A program made the position numbers and the translations under genes. Below, piece after piece: positions 1 through 7,770 of a DNA stretch of 16,627 bases; the first letter of the stretch is position 1; each line of letters starts with the position of its first letter. The notes beneath the pieces were generated by a model that saw nothing but the letters and a program-made list of their open reading frames with translations, made no database searches and was not told the DNA's origin. Source of the DNA: an uncultured Eubacteriales bacterium (GTDB lineage: Bacteria; Bacillota; Clostridia; Oscillospirales; Oscillospiraceae); contig UQGU01000052.1 in assembly GCA_900540635.1 (NCBI GenBank), forward strand, positions 1 through 16,627, written 5' to 3'.

Positions 1-830
1 ACCTGTACAATGAAATGACCGAATCCGGCGTTATTTCCAAGACCGCCATGGTCTTCGGTCAGATGAACGAGCCCCCCGGAGCCCGTATGCGTGTAGGCCT
101 GTCCGGCCTGACCATGGCAGAGTACTTCCGGGATGTGAAGCATCAGGATGTGCTGCTGTTCATCGACAACATCTTCCGTTTCACCCAGGCCGGTTCCGAG
201 GTTTCCGCACTGCTGGGCCGTATGCCCTCCGCCGTCGGCTACCAGCCCACCCTGGCAACGGAAATGGGCGCTCTGCAGGAGCGCATCACCTCCACCAAGG
301 ACGGCTCCATCACTTCCGTCCAGGCCGTTTACGTGCCTGCTGACGACCTGACCGACCCCGCCCCTGCCACCACCTTCGCCCACCTGGACGCCACCACCGT
401 TCTGGACCGCGGCATTGCCAGCCTGGGCATCTACCCCGCCGTTGACCCCCTGGACTCCACCTCCCGGATCCTGTCCCCGGAGATCGTGGGCCGGGAGCAC
501 TACGAAACCGCCCGTGCCGTGCAGAGCATTCTGCAGCGCTACAAGGAGCTGCAGGACATCATCGCCATCATGGGTATGGACGAGCTGAGCGACGAGGACA
601 AGCTGACGGTTAACCGCGCCCGGAAGGTCCAGCGGTTCCTGAGCCAGCCCTTCCACGTCGCCGAGCAGTTTACCGGCTACAAGGGCAAGTATGTGCCTCT
701 GAAGGAGACCATCCGGTCCTTTAAGGAGATCATCGAGGGCAAGCATGACGATATTCCCGAATCCTACTTCCTGTTCGCCGGCTCCATCGACGAGGTCGTG
801 GAAAAGTATCGGGGCGGTGAGAAGGCATGA
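1..830 (+). CDS. atpD: F-type ATP synthase beta subunit, C-terminal part (partial)
   Basis: Catalytic beta subunit of the F1 sector, which makes ATP from ADP and phosphate (or hydrolyses ATP) coupled to ion flow through Fo. The gene enters from the left edge; the first complete codon is at position 3 and 275 residues are visible of the roughly 460-470 usual for the family. The Walker B strand LLFIDNIFR, the QAGSEVSALLGRMPSAVGYQ segment and the ALQERITSTKDGSITS segment are intact, as is the C-terminal DELSDEDK motif, the DELSEED lever that contacts the gamma subunit. The protein acts at the cytoplasmic face of the membrane. Its stop codon overlaps the atpC start (ATGA at 827-830), so the two are translationally coupled; the rest of the atp operon should lie upstream of the window. 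Identity is beyond reasonable doubt. Confidence 0.98.
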   Translation, partial: LYNEMTESGVISKTAMVFGQMNEPPGARMRVGLSGLTMAEYFRDVKHQDVLLFIDNIFRFTQAGSEVSALLGRMPSAVGYQPTLATEMGALQERITSTKDGSITSVQAVYVPADDLTDPAPATTFAHLDATTVLDRGIASLGIYPAVDPLDSTSRILSPEIVGREHYETARAVQSILQRYKELQDIIAIMGMDELSDEDKLTVNRARKVQRFLSQPFHVAEQFTGYKGKYVPLKETIRSFKEIIEGKHDDIPESYFLFAGSIDEVVEKYRGGEKA

Positions 831-1231
831 GCACCTTCCCCCTGAAAATCGTCACCCCTGACGGCCTGATCTACGACGGCAGCGCCGAGCGGCTCATTGT
901 CCGCTCCACCACCGGCGATCTGGCCATCATGGCCCGTCACATCAATTTTGTGACCCCCCTGGGTATGGGCAGAGCCACGGTCATTGCCGACGGACAGCGC
1001 CGGGAAGCCGCCTGTATCGGCGGTATGCTCAGCGTTGTAGACGGCGCTGTGACCCTGGTTCCCACCACCTTTGAGTGGGCAGACAAGATTGACGTGAACC
1101 GTGCGGAGGCATCTCAGCACCGGGCAGAGGATGTTCTGCACAACAAGGACTCCACGGATACCGACCTCCGTCTGGCGGAAGCAAGGCTCCACCGGGCTCT
1201 GGTCCGCAAGAGCGTGGCAAGCCACAAGTAA
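827..1231 (+). CDS. atpC: F-type ATP synthase epsilon subunit
   Basis: Epsilon subunit of F1, part of the central stalk with gamma and a regulator of ATP hydrolysis. It has 134 residues, normal for the family. The N-terminal half (about 1-85) has the beta-sandwich pattern starting FPLKIVTPDGLIYDG and containing GDLAIMARHINFVTPL. The last 45 residues (NRAEASQHRAEDVL to the end) form the charged two-helix hairpin that can fold up against beta/gamma. The start is the ATG inside the ATGA overlap with atpD, the usual order for the 3' end of an atp operon. A strong intrinsic terminator begins six bases after the stop, so this is the last gene of the operon. Confidence 0.97.
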   Translation: MSTFPLKIVTPDGLIYDGSAERLIVRSTTGDLAIMARHINFVTPLGMGRATVIADGQRREAACIGGMLSVVDGAVTLVPTTFEWADKIDVNRAEASQHRAEDVLHNKDSTDTDLRLAEARLHRALVRKSVASHK

Positions 1232-1236
1232 AAATT

Positions 1237-1272
1237 TCTGCCGGAACGCATCCCGCGTCCGGCAGATTTTTT
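1237..1272 (+). terminator. Intrinsic terminator of the atp operon
   Basis: A perfect 9-bp stem (1237-1245 with 1258-1266) is extended by three inner GC pairs after a bulged A, around a short loop, and is followed by a run of six T (1267-1272). It starts just after the atpC stop. Confidence 0.93.
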
Positions 1273-1304
1273 CGGGAAAAATACATAAAAAGTCATTTTC
1301 CCTC

Positions 1305-1333
1305 TTGTAAAATCTGCCGATTTAGCGTATACT
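1305..1333 (+). promoter_or_regulatory. Sigma-A-type promoter for asnS
   Basis: TTGTAA (1305-1310), 17-bp spacer, TATACT (1328-1333). It lies between the atp terminator and the asnS ribosome binding site (AGAGAGGG about 9 bases before the ATG). The leader is only about 30 nt, too short for a T-box. Confidence 0.75.
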
Positions 1334-1369
1334 TAGCCTATATTTTCAGCAAGAGAGAGGGTTATTCCT

Positions 1370-2761
<1,392 letters not shown>

Positions 2762-2784
2762 AAGCAAACGGCATGAAATTCATA

Positions 2785-2809
2785 GGGGCGGCTGACAGCC
2801 GCCCCTTTT
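2785..2809 (+). terminator. Intrinsic terminator of asnS
   Basis: A perfect 9-bp GC-rich stem (2785-2793 with 2797-2805) with a 3-nt loop, followed by TTTT, 24 bases after the asnS stop. Confidence 0.9.
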
Positions 2810-2869
2810 CGTATATGTCTGCCGCCTGCCCATGGATACGTGGCAGCTAAGCGCACCCATACCGGTCAC

Positions 2870-2898
2870 TTGCTATCGGATTGCATGTGTGTTATACT
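2870..2898 (+). promoter_or_regulatory. Promoter of the small membrane-protein pair
   Basis: TTGCTA (2870-2875), 17-bp spacer, TATACT (2893-2898). The spacer ends in a TGTGT run, so an extended -10 is possible. It lies just before the GC content drops and about 45 bases before the first small gene. Confidence 0.7.
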
Positions 2899-2928
2899 GA
2901 ATATCCGTTCAACAAATCGGGATTTGAC

Positions 2929-2934
2929 GAGGTG
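2929..2934 (+). promoter_or_regulatory. Ribosome binding site deciding the start at 2941
   Basis: GAGGTG, 6 bases before the ATG at 2941. An in-frame ATG at 2884 has no such site and lies upstream of and inside the predicted promoter, so the shorter protein is preferred. Confidence 0.75.
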
Positions 2935-2940
2935 ATTTAC

Positions 2941-3126
2941 ATGAAAAAGAACACATCGAAGATCGTTGGTCTGATAATGCTGATTATAGCCGTTGCATTT
3001 ATAATATTTGCATTGAACCATCCAGAAATGAGTTTCCCTTGGAACAATACCATTACTTGGTTGCTGTATGGTTTATATTTTCTTGTGACAGTAGTGTTGC
3101 TTATTGCGCCTAAGATGAAGAAGTAA
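2941..3126 (+). CDS. Small two-helix membrane protein of unknown function (61 aa)
   Basis: I do not recognise a named family. The product has 61 residues: a basic start MKKNTSK, a first hydrophobic helix (about 8-26, IVGLIMLIIAVAFIIFALN), a short polar linker HPEMSFPWNNT, a second helix (about 38-56) and a basic tail KMKK. The charges predict both ends in the cytoplasm with the linker outside. By hand count the gene is about 36% GC against a clearly GC-richer asnS upstream, so it is compositionally foreign. It has a good promoter and ribosome binding site and is followed 31 bases later by a second small membrane-protein gene, so the two look like one transcript. It could be a bacteriocin/immunity-like peptide, a membrane regulator or an uncharacterised conserved small protein; the sequence alone does not decide. 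Confidence 0.7.
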   Translation: MKKNTSKIVGLIMLIIAVAFIIFALNHPEMSFPWNNTITWLLYGLYFLVTVVLLIAPKMKK

Positions 3127-3141
3127 ACGATTCTAATTTGT

Positions 3142-3148
3142 AAAGGAG
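3142..3148 (+). promoter_or_regulatory. Ribosome binding site of the 52-aa small gene
   Basis: AAAGGAG, 9 bases before the ATG at 3158. This strong site is the main evidence that the very short downstream frame is translated. Confidence 0.75.
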
Positions 3149-3157
3149 TGTGACTAT

Positions 3158-3316
3158 ATGAAAAAAGCAGCTATTTCTTCCATTGTTGCTATTATCTTGG
3201 GATACCTTGGCACTGCATTTGGAGCCGAAATAATGAATTGGCCTCAGCTCGGTCCAATTGTTGCAATTGTTGTAATGGGGTCTGCAATCATTACCTCTTT
3301 GGAAAAGGACAAATAA
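3158..3316 (+). CDS. Small hydrophobic protein of unknown function (52 aa)
   Basis: A 52-residue frame beginning MKKAAISSIVAIILGYLG and ending SLEKDK. It has a basic start, a hydrophobic helix at about 4-22, a polar turn around GAEIMNWPQ, a second hydrophobic segment at about 32-47 and a charged tail. The two-helix layout, MKK start and Trp-Pro in the turn echo the upstream 61-aa protein, though the sequences do not align obviously. GC is about 40% by hand count. It has a strong ribosome binding site and lies 31 bases downstream of its neighbour with no terminator between. A cleaved signal peptide ending near GTAFGAE is an alternative reading of the first helix. Function unknown. Confidence 0.65.
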   Translation: MKKAAISSIVAIILGYLGTAFGAEIMNWPQLGPIVAIVVMGSAIITSLEKDK

Positions 3317-3332
3317 TTTCTTGCCAACTTCC

Positions 3333-3422
3333 GGTTTATCGGTTTGTTTTCCTTCTCCTTCGGTTCCCTGATAAACCTTGTCTCAAGGTTATGTTAATAG
3401 CGTACTACAGGCTTTTTGAGAC
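3333..3422. repeat. Cluster of overlapping inverted repeats after the small-gene pair
   Basis: Three inverted repeats overlap in a non-coding stretch. GGTTTATC (3333-3340) pairs with GATAAACC (3370-3377). AACCTTG (3374-3380) pairs with CAAGGTT (3384-3390) across a 3-nt loop. GTCTCAA (3380-3386) pairs with TTGAGAC (3416-3422). They share arms, so the foldings exclude one another. None has a clean T run directly after it. The stretch may end the small-gene transcript or be the remnant of an insertion. Confidence 0.5.
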
Positions 3423-3462
3423 CTTCCGCTTACTTTTTGTAACGTCTCACCGCGAACCACGC

Positions 3463-3492
3463 AAAACAGCCGCCCCGAAACCGGGACGGCTG
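3463..3492 (-). terminator. Intrinsic terminator of the purine permease gene
   Basis: Read on the minus strand, CAGCCG, a U-G wobble and CCC pair with GGG, G and CGGCUG (3467-3476 with 3483-3492), giving a 10-bp stem with a 6-nt loop, followed by UUUU (3463-3466). On the plus strand a looser T-rich tail follows as well, so it may also stop the small-gene transcript coming the other way. Confidence 0.85.
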
Positions 3493-3507
3493 TCTATGTT
3501 TTTGCGG

Positions 3508-4947
3508 TTACACTGCCAGGAAGAACTTCACCAGGAACAGCAGGCTGATGGCGTAGGTCAGGACAGAGACTTCCTTGGCCTTGCCGCCGAAGACCTTGAT
3601 GATGGTGTAGGAGATCAGGCCAATGCCGATGGCGTGGCCGATGGAGCCGGAGATGGGCATACCGATGAGCATCAGCGCCACGGGAACCATCTGGTCCATA
3701 TCCTCAAAGTTCACATTCTTCAATCCCATGAGCATCAGAACGCCCACATAGATCAGAGCGGAAGAGGTGGCAGCCGCAGGAATAATGGCAGCCACAGGGG
3801 CCAGGAAGATGCAGGCCAGGAACAGCACGCCGGTGGTGGCAGCAGTCAGGCCGGTACGGCCGCCGGCCTCCACGCCGGAGGCAGACTCCACGAAGGTGGT
3901 AACGGTGGAGGTGCCGGTGCAGGCGCCCACCACGGTGCCGATGGCGTCGGACAGCAGTGCCTCCTTCATGTTGGGCATATTGCCGTCCTTGTCTACCATG
4001 CCGGCCCGGGAAGCGGTACCGACCAGGGTGCCGATGGTATCGAACATATCAATGATGCAGAAGGTGATGATCAGAGTAATGGCGGTGAACCAGCCGATCT
4101 GAACGAAGCCCGCGAAGTTGAAATGGAACAGGGTGGTCTTTGCCATATCTGCAAAGGGAGGCACGAAGGAAGCGGTGGCCAGGGAGGCAAAGGGATTGGT
4201 GTGCAGGAAGATGGCCTCCCCTGCCCAGTAGATCACGGAAGCGATCAGCATGCCATACAGCACGGAGCCCTTCACGTTCTTCTTGGACATGGCCACAATG
4301 GCGAAGAGACCGGCAAACATGGTAACAACGGTCAGGATCATGGTTGCATAGCCGGTGTCGCCCATGTTGGCCCGCAGGACGCTGGGGGTCAGAGCGCCGA
4401 AGAAGTCACGCATGACATAGAAGGGCGTGGTGAAGCCGTTGCCCTCGGCGTAGATGCCCACATTGGAGCCCAGGCCGATGTTCATCAGCATCAGGCCGAT
4501 GGCAGGGGAAATGCCCAGACGGACGCCCAGAGGAATGGCCTCCACGATCTTTTCCCGGACATTCAGCACGGACAGGAAGATGAAGATAATGCCCTCGATC
4601 AGAATGATCACCAGAGCGGCCTGGAAGGAGGCCACATAGGTCATGCCGGTCATGGCGACAATGTTGCCCACGACCACAGCAAAGAAGCTGTTCAGACCCA
4701 TACCGGGGGCCAGGGCGAAGGGCTTGTTGGCCAGGAAGGCCATTGCGAACATACCGATGGCGGAGGCGATGCAGGTGGCCAGGAACACACCGTTCCACAG
4801 GTCCTGTCCCTCGGCACCAAAGCCCGTGAGCAGGTTGGGGTTCAGGGCGATGATGTAGGCCATGGTCATGAAGGTGGTCAGGCCGGCAATCAGCTCGGTC
4901 TTTACGCTCGTCTTGTTCTCAGACAGATGGAAGAGCTTTTCAAACAT
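3508..4947 (-). CDS. pbuG: NCS2-family purine permease (AzgA/PbuG type)
   Basis: Polytopic inner-membrane importer for purine bases (adenine, guanine, hypoxanthine), probably proton-coupled. It has 479 residues and about 12-14 hydrophobic segments. The N-terminus MFEKLFHLSENKTSVKTELI and the following GLTTFMTMAYIIALNPNLL are the standard AzgA-branch opening. The family signature GTSTVTTFVESASGVEAGG is present, and DMFDTIGTLVGTASRAGMVD carries the conserved NCS2 helix. The start is supported by AAAGAGG (4957-4963), 9 bases upstream. A possible -10 TAAAAT is at 4992-4997 but no convincing -35 matches it. No purine riboswitch was seen in the 126-base gap upstream. The exact substrate among the purine bases cannot be told from the sequence. 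Confidence 0.92.
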   Translation of the reverse strand: MFEKLFHLSENKTSVKTELIAGLTTFMTMAYIIALNPNLLTGFGAEGQDLWNGVFLATCIASAIGMFAMAFLANKPFALAPGMGLNSFFAVVVGNIVAMTGMTYVASFQAALVIILIEGIIFIFLSVLNVREKIVEAIPLGVRLGISPAIGLMLMNIGLGSNVGIYAEGNGFTTPFYVMRDFFGALTPSVLRANMGDTGYATMILTVVTMFAGLFAIVAMSKKNVKGSVLYGMLIASVIYWAGEAIFLHTNPFASLATASFVPPFADMAKTTLFHFNFAGFVQIGWFTAITLIITFCIIDMFDTIGTLVGTASRAGMVDKDGNMPNMKEALLSDAIGTVVGACTGTSTVTTFVESASGVEAGGRTGLTAATTGVLFLACIFLAPVAAIIPAAATSSALIYVGVLMLMGLKNVNFEDMDQMVPVALMLIGMPISGSIGHAIGIGLISYTIIKVFGGKAKEVSVLTYAISLLFLVKFFLAV

Positions 4948-5001
4948 TTTGGAAGACCTCTTTCTTTTTATTTTCTTTTGCCAGAAAGTTTATTTTAGCA
5001 T

Positions 5002-5064
5002 GAATTCCGTGAAAAGAATATGGGCATTGTCTCCAAAAATTCATATTTTCATTCCGGAAAATTC
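5002..5064. repeat. Imperfect inverted repeat between the peptidase and permease genes
   Basis: The left arm (5002-5022) and right arm (5042-5064) are related in reverse complement: GAATT, CCG, TGAAAA and TATG recur in order with small gaps, around a 19-nt loop. It lies 3' of the M28 gene and upstream of the permease gene on the minus strand. There is no terminator-like T run, so it may be a weak RNA hairpin or a protein site. Confidence 0.35.
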
Positions 5065-5073
5065 ACAGTTTCG

Positions 5074-6303
5074 TCATTTCTTCTCCGGCCGCTTCCGGCA
5101 GAGGTACTCGTCCAGCTTCTTGACCATGTTCTCCGGCATCTCTCTTGCCACGGGGCAGCGCTTGGCGTTGGCCATGCGGTCGGTAAAGGCGATCAGAAAA
5201 TCAATGTCCGATACCATCTGCTCGCCGCTCATGAGCGCCATGGTGTCATAGCTGTTGTGAATGGTTGCGGTATTGCTGGGGGCGCTCCGCGCAAAGGACA
5301 CCGCGGGAATGCCCTTGTCCGCAAAGGGGGTAGAATCGCTGGAATAGACGTCCTGGGCCGTTTCCATGCCAAAGCCCAGCTCGGAGGCCATATAGGAAAT
5401 GTAGTGGCAGAGCTTTTCCTCGCCGGTGACGCAGGAAATAAACTTGCCCATAATGCAGCCGATCATATCCAGGTTGATATTCAGAACGATGCTTTTCAGC
5501 GCCTCCTCATGGGCGGCGCAGTAGGCCTTGGAGCCCAGCAGCCCCCGCTCCTCGCTGCCGCACCAGACAAAGCGCAGACCGCAGCGGTGGGGATGGGACA
5601 CAAAGTATTCCGCCAGACCCAGCAGGCCCACGGAGCCGGACATATTGTCGTAAGCACCCTGGGAAAGTGACGTGGAATCATAATGGGCGGTAAAGACAAT
5701 ATAGTCCTCCCCTTCTCCCGGCAGGTCCAGGATCACATTGTGGGACTGGCCCACATACTCGTTCTGCTTCAGGGTGATCTTTGCCGTCTTCCCGCCGTCC
5801 CGGATGATAGCAATGGCATCCTTGGCGTTGATGTTCACGCCGGGGATTTTCACCCCCTTGGAGACGTAGCTTCTCAGCTCCCGCTGATCGATGTCCCGGT
5901 CGGGATAATTGGCGTTGCCGTCATAGGTGACGAAGCCCAGTGCGCCGTTGCTCAGCAGATCCTGATAGCGCCAGTAGCCCAGGTATCCGTCGATCATCAC
6001 GATCTTGCCCTTGCACCGGCTCAGGGAATAGTCGTCCGTATTGCGCAGATAGTAGAGCTCGGCTTCCACTTCCCCGGAGCCGGCATTCTTATAGCCCTTG
6101 CAGGGGACGGTCTTGCCGTCCACGGTAAATTCCGCCTCCAGAATATCCGCCATGTCCACATCAAATGCCTCCAGGGTGCCGGAAACGCCCCACTGCTCCA
6201 GACGGGACAAAAGATAATTGGCGGTTTTCAGCTCCTCAGGGCTGCCGCCGGTCCGCACATAGGCGGTATCGGAAAACACTTGCATAATGCTCTTTGCGTC
6301 CAT
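5074..6303 (-). CDS. M28-family zinc aminopeptidase, cytoplasmic
   Basis: Di-zinc exopeptidase of the M28 (PepS/aminopeptidase Y-like) family, expected to remove N-terminal residues from peptides. The chosen 409-residue form starts MDAKSIMQVFSDTAYVRTGG. The metal and catalytic residues can all be placed: H207 in TAHYDST, D219 in AYDNMSG, E251/E252 in CGSEERGLLGS, D279 in INLDMIG and H349 in TIHNSYD. Between about 55 and 185 lies an inserted PA-like domain (KIVMIDGYLGYW, GALGFVTYDGNANYP, KIPGVNINAKDA). There is no signal peptide or membrane helix, so it is probably intracellular, unlike many M28 enzymes. The start at 6303 is preferred over an upstream in-frame ATG at 6330 because GGGAGG (6311-6316) sits 7 bases before it. 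It appears to be monocistronic. Confidence 0.9.
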   Translation of the reverse strand: MDAKSIMQVFSDTAYVRTGGSPEELKTANYLLSRLEQWGVSGTLEAFDVDMADILEAEFTVDGKTVPCKGYKNAGSGEVEAELYYLRNTDDYSLSRCKGKIVMIDGYLGYWRYQDLLSNGALGFVTYDGNANYPDRDIDQRELRSYVSKGVKIPGVNINAKDAIAIIRDGGKTAKITLKQNEYVGQSHNVILDLPGEGEDYIVFTAHYDSTSLSQGAYDNMSGSVGLLGLAEYFVSHPHRCGLRFVWCGSEERGLLGSKAYCAAHEEALKSIVLNINLDMIGCIMGKFISCVTGEEKLCHYISYMASELGFGMETAQDVYSSDSTPFADKGIPAVSFARSAPSNTATIHNSYDTMALMSGEQMVSDIDFLIAFTDRMANAKRCPVAREMPENMVKKLDEYLCRKRPEKK

Positions 6304-6332
6304 GATCTTACCTCCCAAAAATAGATACACCT

Positions 6333-6361
6333 ATGGTAGCGCAAAATGGCCCAATTTGCAA
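6333..6361 (-). promoter_or_regulatory. Possible promoter of the M28 peptidase gene
   Basis: On the minus strand TTGCAA (6356-6361), 17-bp spacer, TACCAT (6333-6338). The -10 is weak (four of six), so this is tentative; it does lie between the upstream terminator and the ribosome binding site. Confidence 0.4.
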
Positions 6362-6372
6362 GATAATTCCGT

Positions 6373-6406
6373 AAAAAAGCACAGGCCCTCCCACGAAGAG
6401 CCTGTG
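6373..6406 (-). terminator. Intrinsic terminator of the XRE-membrane gene
   Basis: On the minus strand CACAGGC (6400-6406) pairs with GCCTGTG (6380-6386) around a 13-nt loop that can pair further, followed by C and then TTTTTT (6373-6378). It lies directly after the 6411 stop. Confidence 0.85.
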
Positions 6407-6410
6407 AATA

Positions 6411-7088
6411 TCATTCTTCAAGTGCGGAAGACGAAGTCTTTTCCGTCAGCACCAATCCGGCCCCGGACAGGAAAAACAGGAGCATATTGCTCTCATGCAA
6501 AAAGGTCGTATCCGTGTGCATCCCCAAAACGGTATGGGCGCAGAAGGAGATCCGATCCATTCCCGGAATCTCAAAATACACCGTCAAGAAAGAGATCAGC
6601 ACAGCGGTGCCGTAAAACGCAAGCCAGACAATGCAGGCCCAGCGGACCGTCTTGGCATAAGCAATGGGTCTGGGCTTCCAGAGCCTGCGCAGCCCATCCA
6701 TAGACAGCTGGCCCAGAGAAAAGAACATGGCAGGCAGCAGCAGAAGCATTCGGTACCACTCGGGTATCTTGCTGTAATGGTACGCAGCGTAGTTTATCGA
6801 AAAAGGCGTCAACCAGAGATAAATGCCAAATAGAATGATGGCTGCGCCCAGGCGAAGCCAGAGGGAGCGGCGGCTGACGGAAATCTGCCGGGGGCCATAA
6901 ATCAAGTCCGTGACCTCTATGTCCAGCAGTCCGGCCAGTTTTACAAGGGTTTCCACATCCGGCCGGGACCGGCCTGTTTCATAGTTGGAAACCGTCTGCC
7001 GGGTCACAAACAGCAGCTGCGCCAGCTGCTCCTGGCTGTAACCCTTTTTCTCCCGATAGTAGCGAATGTTCTTTCCGATATCACGCAT
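6411..7088 (-). CDS. XRE-family regulator fused to four membrane helices
   Basis: Membrane-tethered DNA-binding protein, 225 residues. Residues 1-60 form a Cro/C1-type helix-turn-helix: IGKNIRYYREKKGYSQEQLA, then LFVTRQTVSNYETGRSRPDV with the recognition helix near 30-38. The rest has four hydrophobic segments at about 77-96, 113-128, 149-171 and 201-215, separated by short loops; I recognise no known domain there. The arrangement suggests a regulator that senses a membrane or envelope state. The start at 7088 is chosen over 7121 because GGAGG (7098-7102) lies 9 bases upstream. It has its own promoter, which carries a dyad, so autoregulation is likely. It follows the DUF5808-like gene by 72 bases on the same strand. 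Target genes are not shown by the sequence. Confidence 0.85.
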   Translation of the reverse strand: MRDIGKNIRYYREKKGYSQEQLAQLLFVTRQTVSNYETGRSRPDVETLVKLAGLLDIEVTDLIYGPRQISVSRRSLWLRLGAAIILFGIYLWLTPFSINYAAYHYSKIPEWYRMLLLLPAMFFSLGQLSMDGLRRLWKPRPIAYAKTVRWACIVWLAFYGTAVLISFLTVYFEIPGMDRISFCAHTVLGMHTDTTFLHESNMLLFFLSGAGLVLTEKTSSSALEE

Positions 7089-7111
7089 AGCATCCTGCCT
7101 CCTTTGGCTCC

Positions 7112-7140
7112 AGAATAGCACGGAGGCGTGAAAATGTCAC
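7112..7140 (-). promoter_or_regulatory. Promoter of the XRE-membrane gene
   Basis: On the minus strand GTGACA (7135-7140), 17-bp spacer, TATTCT (7112-7117). The predicted start near 7105 leaves a leader of less than 20 nt containing the GGAGG site. Confidence 0.6.
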
Positions 7141-7142
7141 GC
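7126..7142. promoter_or_regulatory. Dyad over the -35 of the XRE gene, candidate operator
   Basis: GCGTGA (7126-7131) and TCACGC (7137-7142) form a perfect 6-bp inverted repeat with a 5-bp centre, covering the -35 element. No T run follows it on either strand, so it is better read as a protein site than a terminator. The XRE protein itself is the obvious candidate binder. Confidence 0.5.
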
Positions 7143-7160
7143 AAAGAGTCTTTGCAGGGG

Positions 7161-7739
7161 CTATTTTGAGGCTCCCGCCAGGACAAATTCCGCAAATCCG
7201 TCTGTGTATTCCACATAGATGCTGCCGCTGTTTCCGGGCAGGGCGTAGAGTTTCTGCCCTGCCTCTACCCGGCTTCCGGCGAAGTCTTCTGCGGGCGCAT
7301 TGGCATTGTCCACGGTCTGAACGCTTCCCACTTGGACACATCCCTGTGGCAAAGAACCGTCAAAGCCGCTGCCGCCATATAGATAGATTGCCCCGTCATA
7401 CATGATCTGGGGCCGTTGGACGCTGTCGGATGGGTAGCCGGTGGGTGTTTGCGATTCCTTTTTATCGGACACATAGATGACCGTTGGGCCGTCCGCACCA
7501 CCGATGATGCCGATGGAGCGGTTCCAGTTCTTCTGCACCGTTACGATCAGCAGCATCGCGCAGGCCACACCCGCCAGAAACCACCATGTCTTCTTATTGG
7601 CAAGATTCATAGTCCATCCCAGGCTGCGGGGCTTGCGAACCACCCAGTTTGTATCCTCCGGGTTGCAATAGTTCTGGCTTTTCCGTCCGCGGTACCAGAA
7701 CTGCACCTCTTCCGGAGTCCACTTGTGCTTTTCGCCCAT
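7161..7739 (-). CDS. DUF5808-like single-pass membrane protein with a GGADGPT motif
   Basis: Function unknown; 192 residues. Residues 1-50 contain NYCNPEDTNWVVRKPRSLGW followed by TMNLAN, which resembles the short domain I know as DUF5808. One membrane helix follows (about 52-69, WWFLAGVACAMLLIVTVQ), then IGIIGGADGPTVIYV (76-90), then a hydrophilic tail with a small beta-rich repeat-like domain (about 112-188, containing YDGAIYLYGG and GQKLYALPGNSGSIYV). With few positive charges after the helix, the tail is probably outside the cell. GGADGPT is otherwise known to me from the beta subunit of sodium-pumping decarboxylases (OadB), but this protein is far too short to be one. The start at 7739 has an AAGGG-type site 9 bases upstream. 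It is divergent from blaI and upstream of the XRE gene. Confidence 0.75.
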   Translation of the reverse strand: MGEKHKWTPEEVQFWYRGRKSQNYCNPEDTNWVVRKPRSLGWTMNLANKKTWWFLAGVACAMLLIVTVQKNWNRSIGIIGGADGPTVIYVSDKKESQTPTGYPSDSVQRPQIMYDGAIYLYGGSGFDGSLPQGCVQVGSVQTVDNANAPAEDFAGSRVEAGQKLYALPGNSGSIYVEYTDGFAEFVLAGASK

Positions 7740-7770
7740 GGTCAAACACCCTTCCATAGATTTTGATGTC

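Noticed and set aside
1273..1369. Possible T-box riboswitch upstream of asnS
   Set aside because: The predicted transcript leader is only about 30 nt and no T-box sequence or antiterminator is present.
3333..3422. A CRISPR array or transposon end in the repeat-rich stretch
   Set aside because: There are no regularly spaced direct repeats, and no paired terminal repeats flanking a gene or a target-site duplication could be made out.
3238..4998. A plus-strand open frame of 586 codons antisense to the purine permease
   Set aside because: Starts inside the second small gene, runs against a full-length NCS2 permease, and has a biased His/Gly/Asp composition expected of antisense readings.
4948..5073. 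Possible purine riboswitch upstream of the permease
   Set aside because: The conserved junction and loop bases of the purine aptamer could not be found on the minus strand in this gap.
7161..7739. Calling the GGADGPT protein a sodium-pumping decarboxylase beta subunit
   Set aside because: It has one membrane helix and 192 residues, whereas the real subunit has many helices and is about twice as long; only the short motif is shared.
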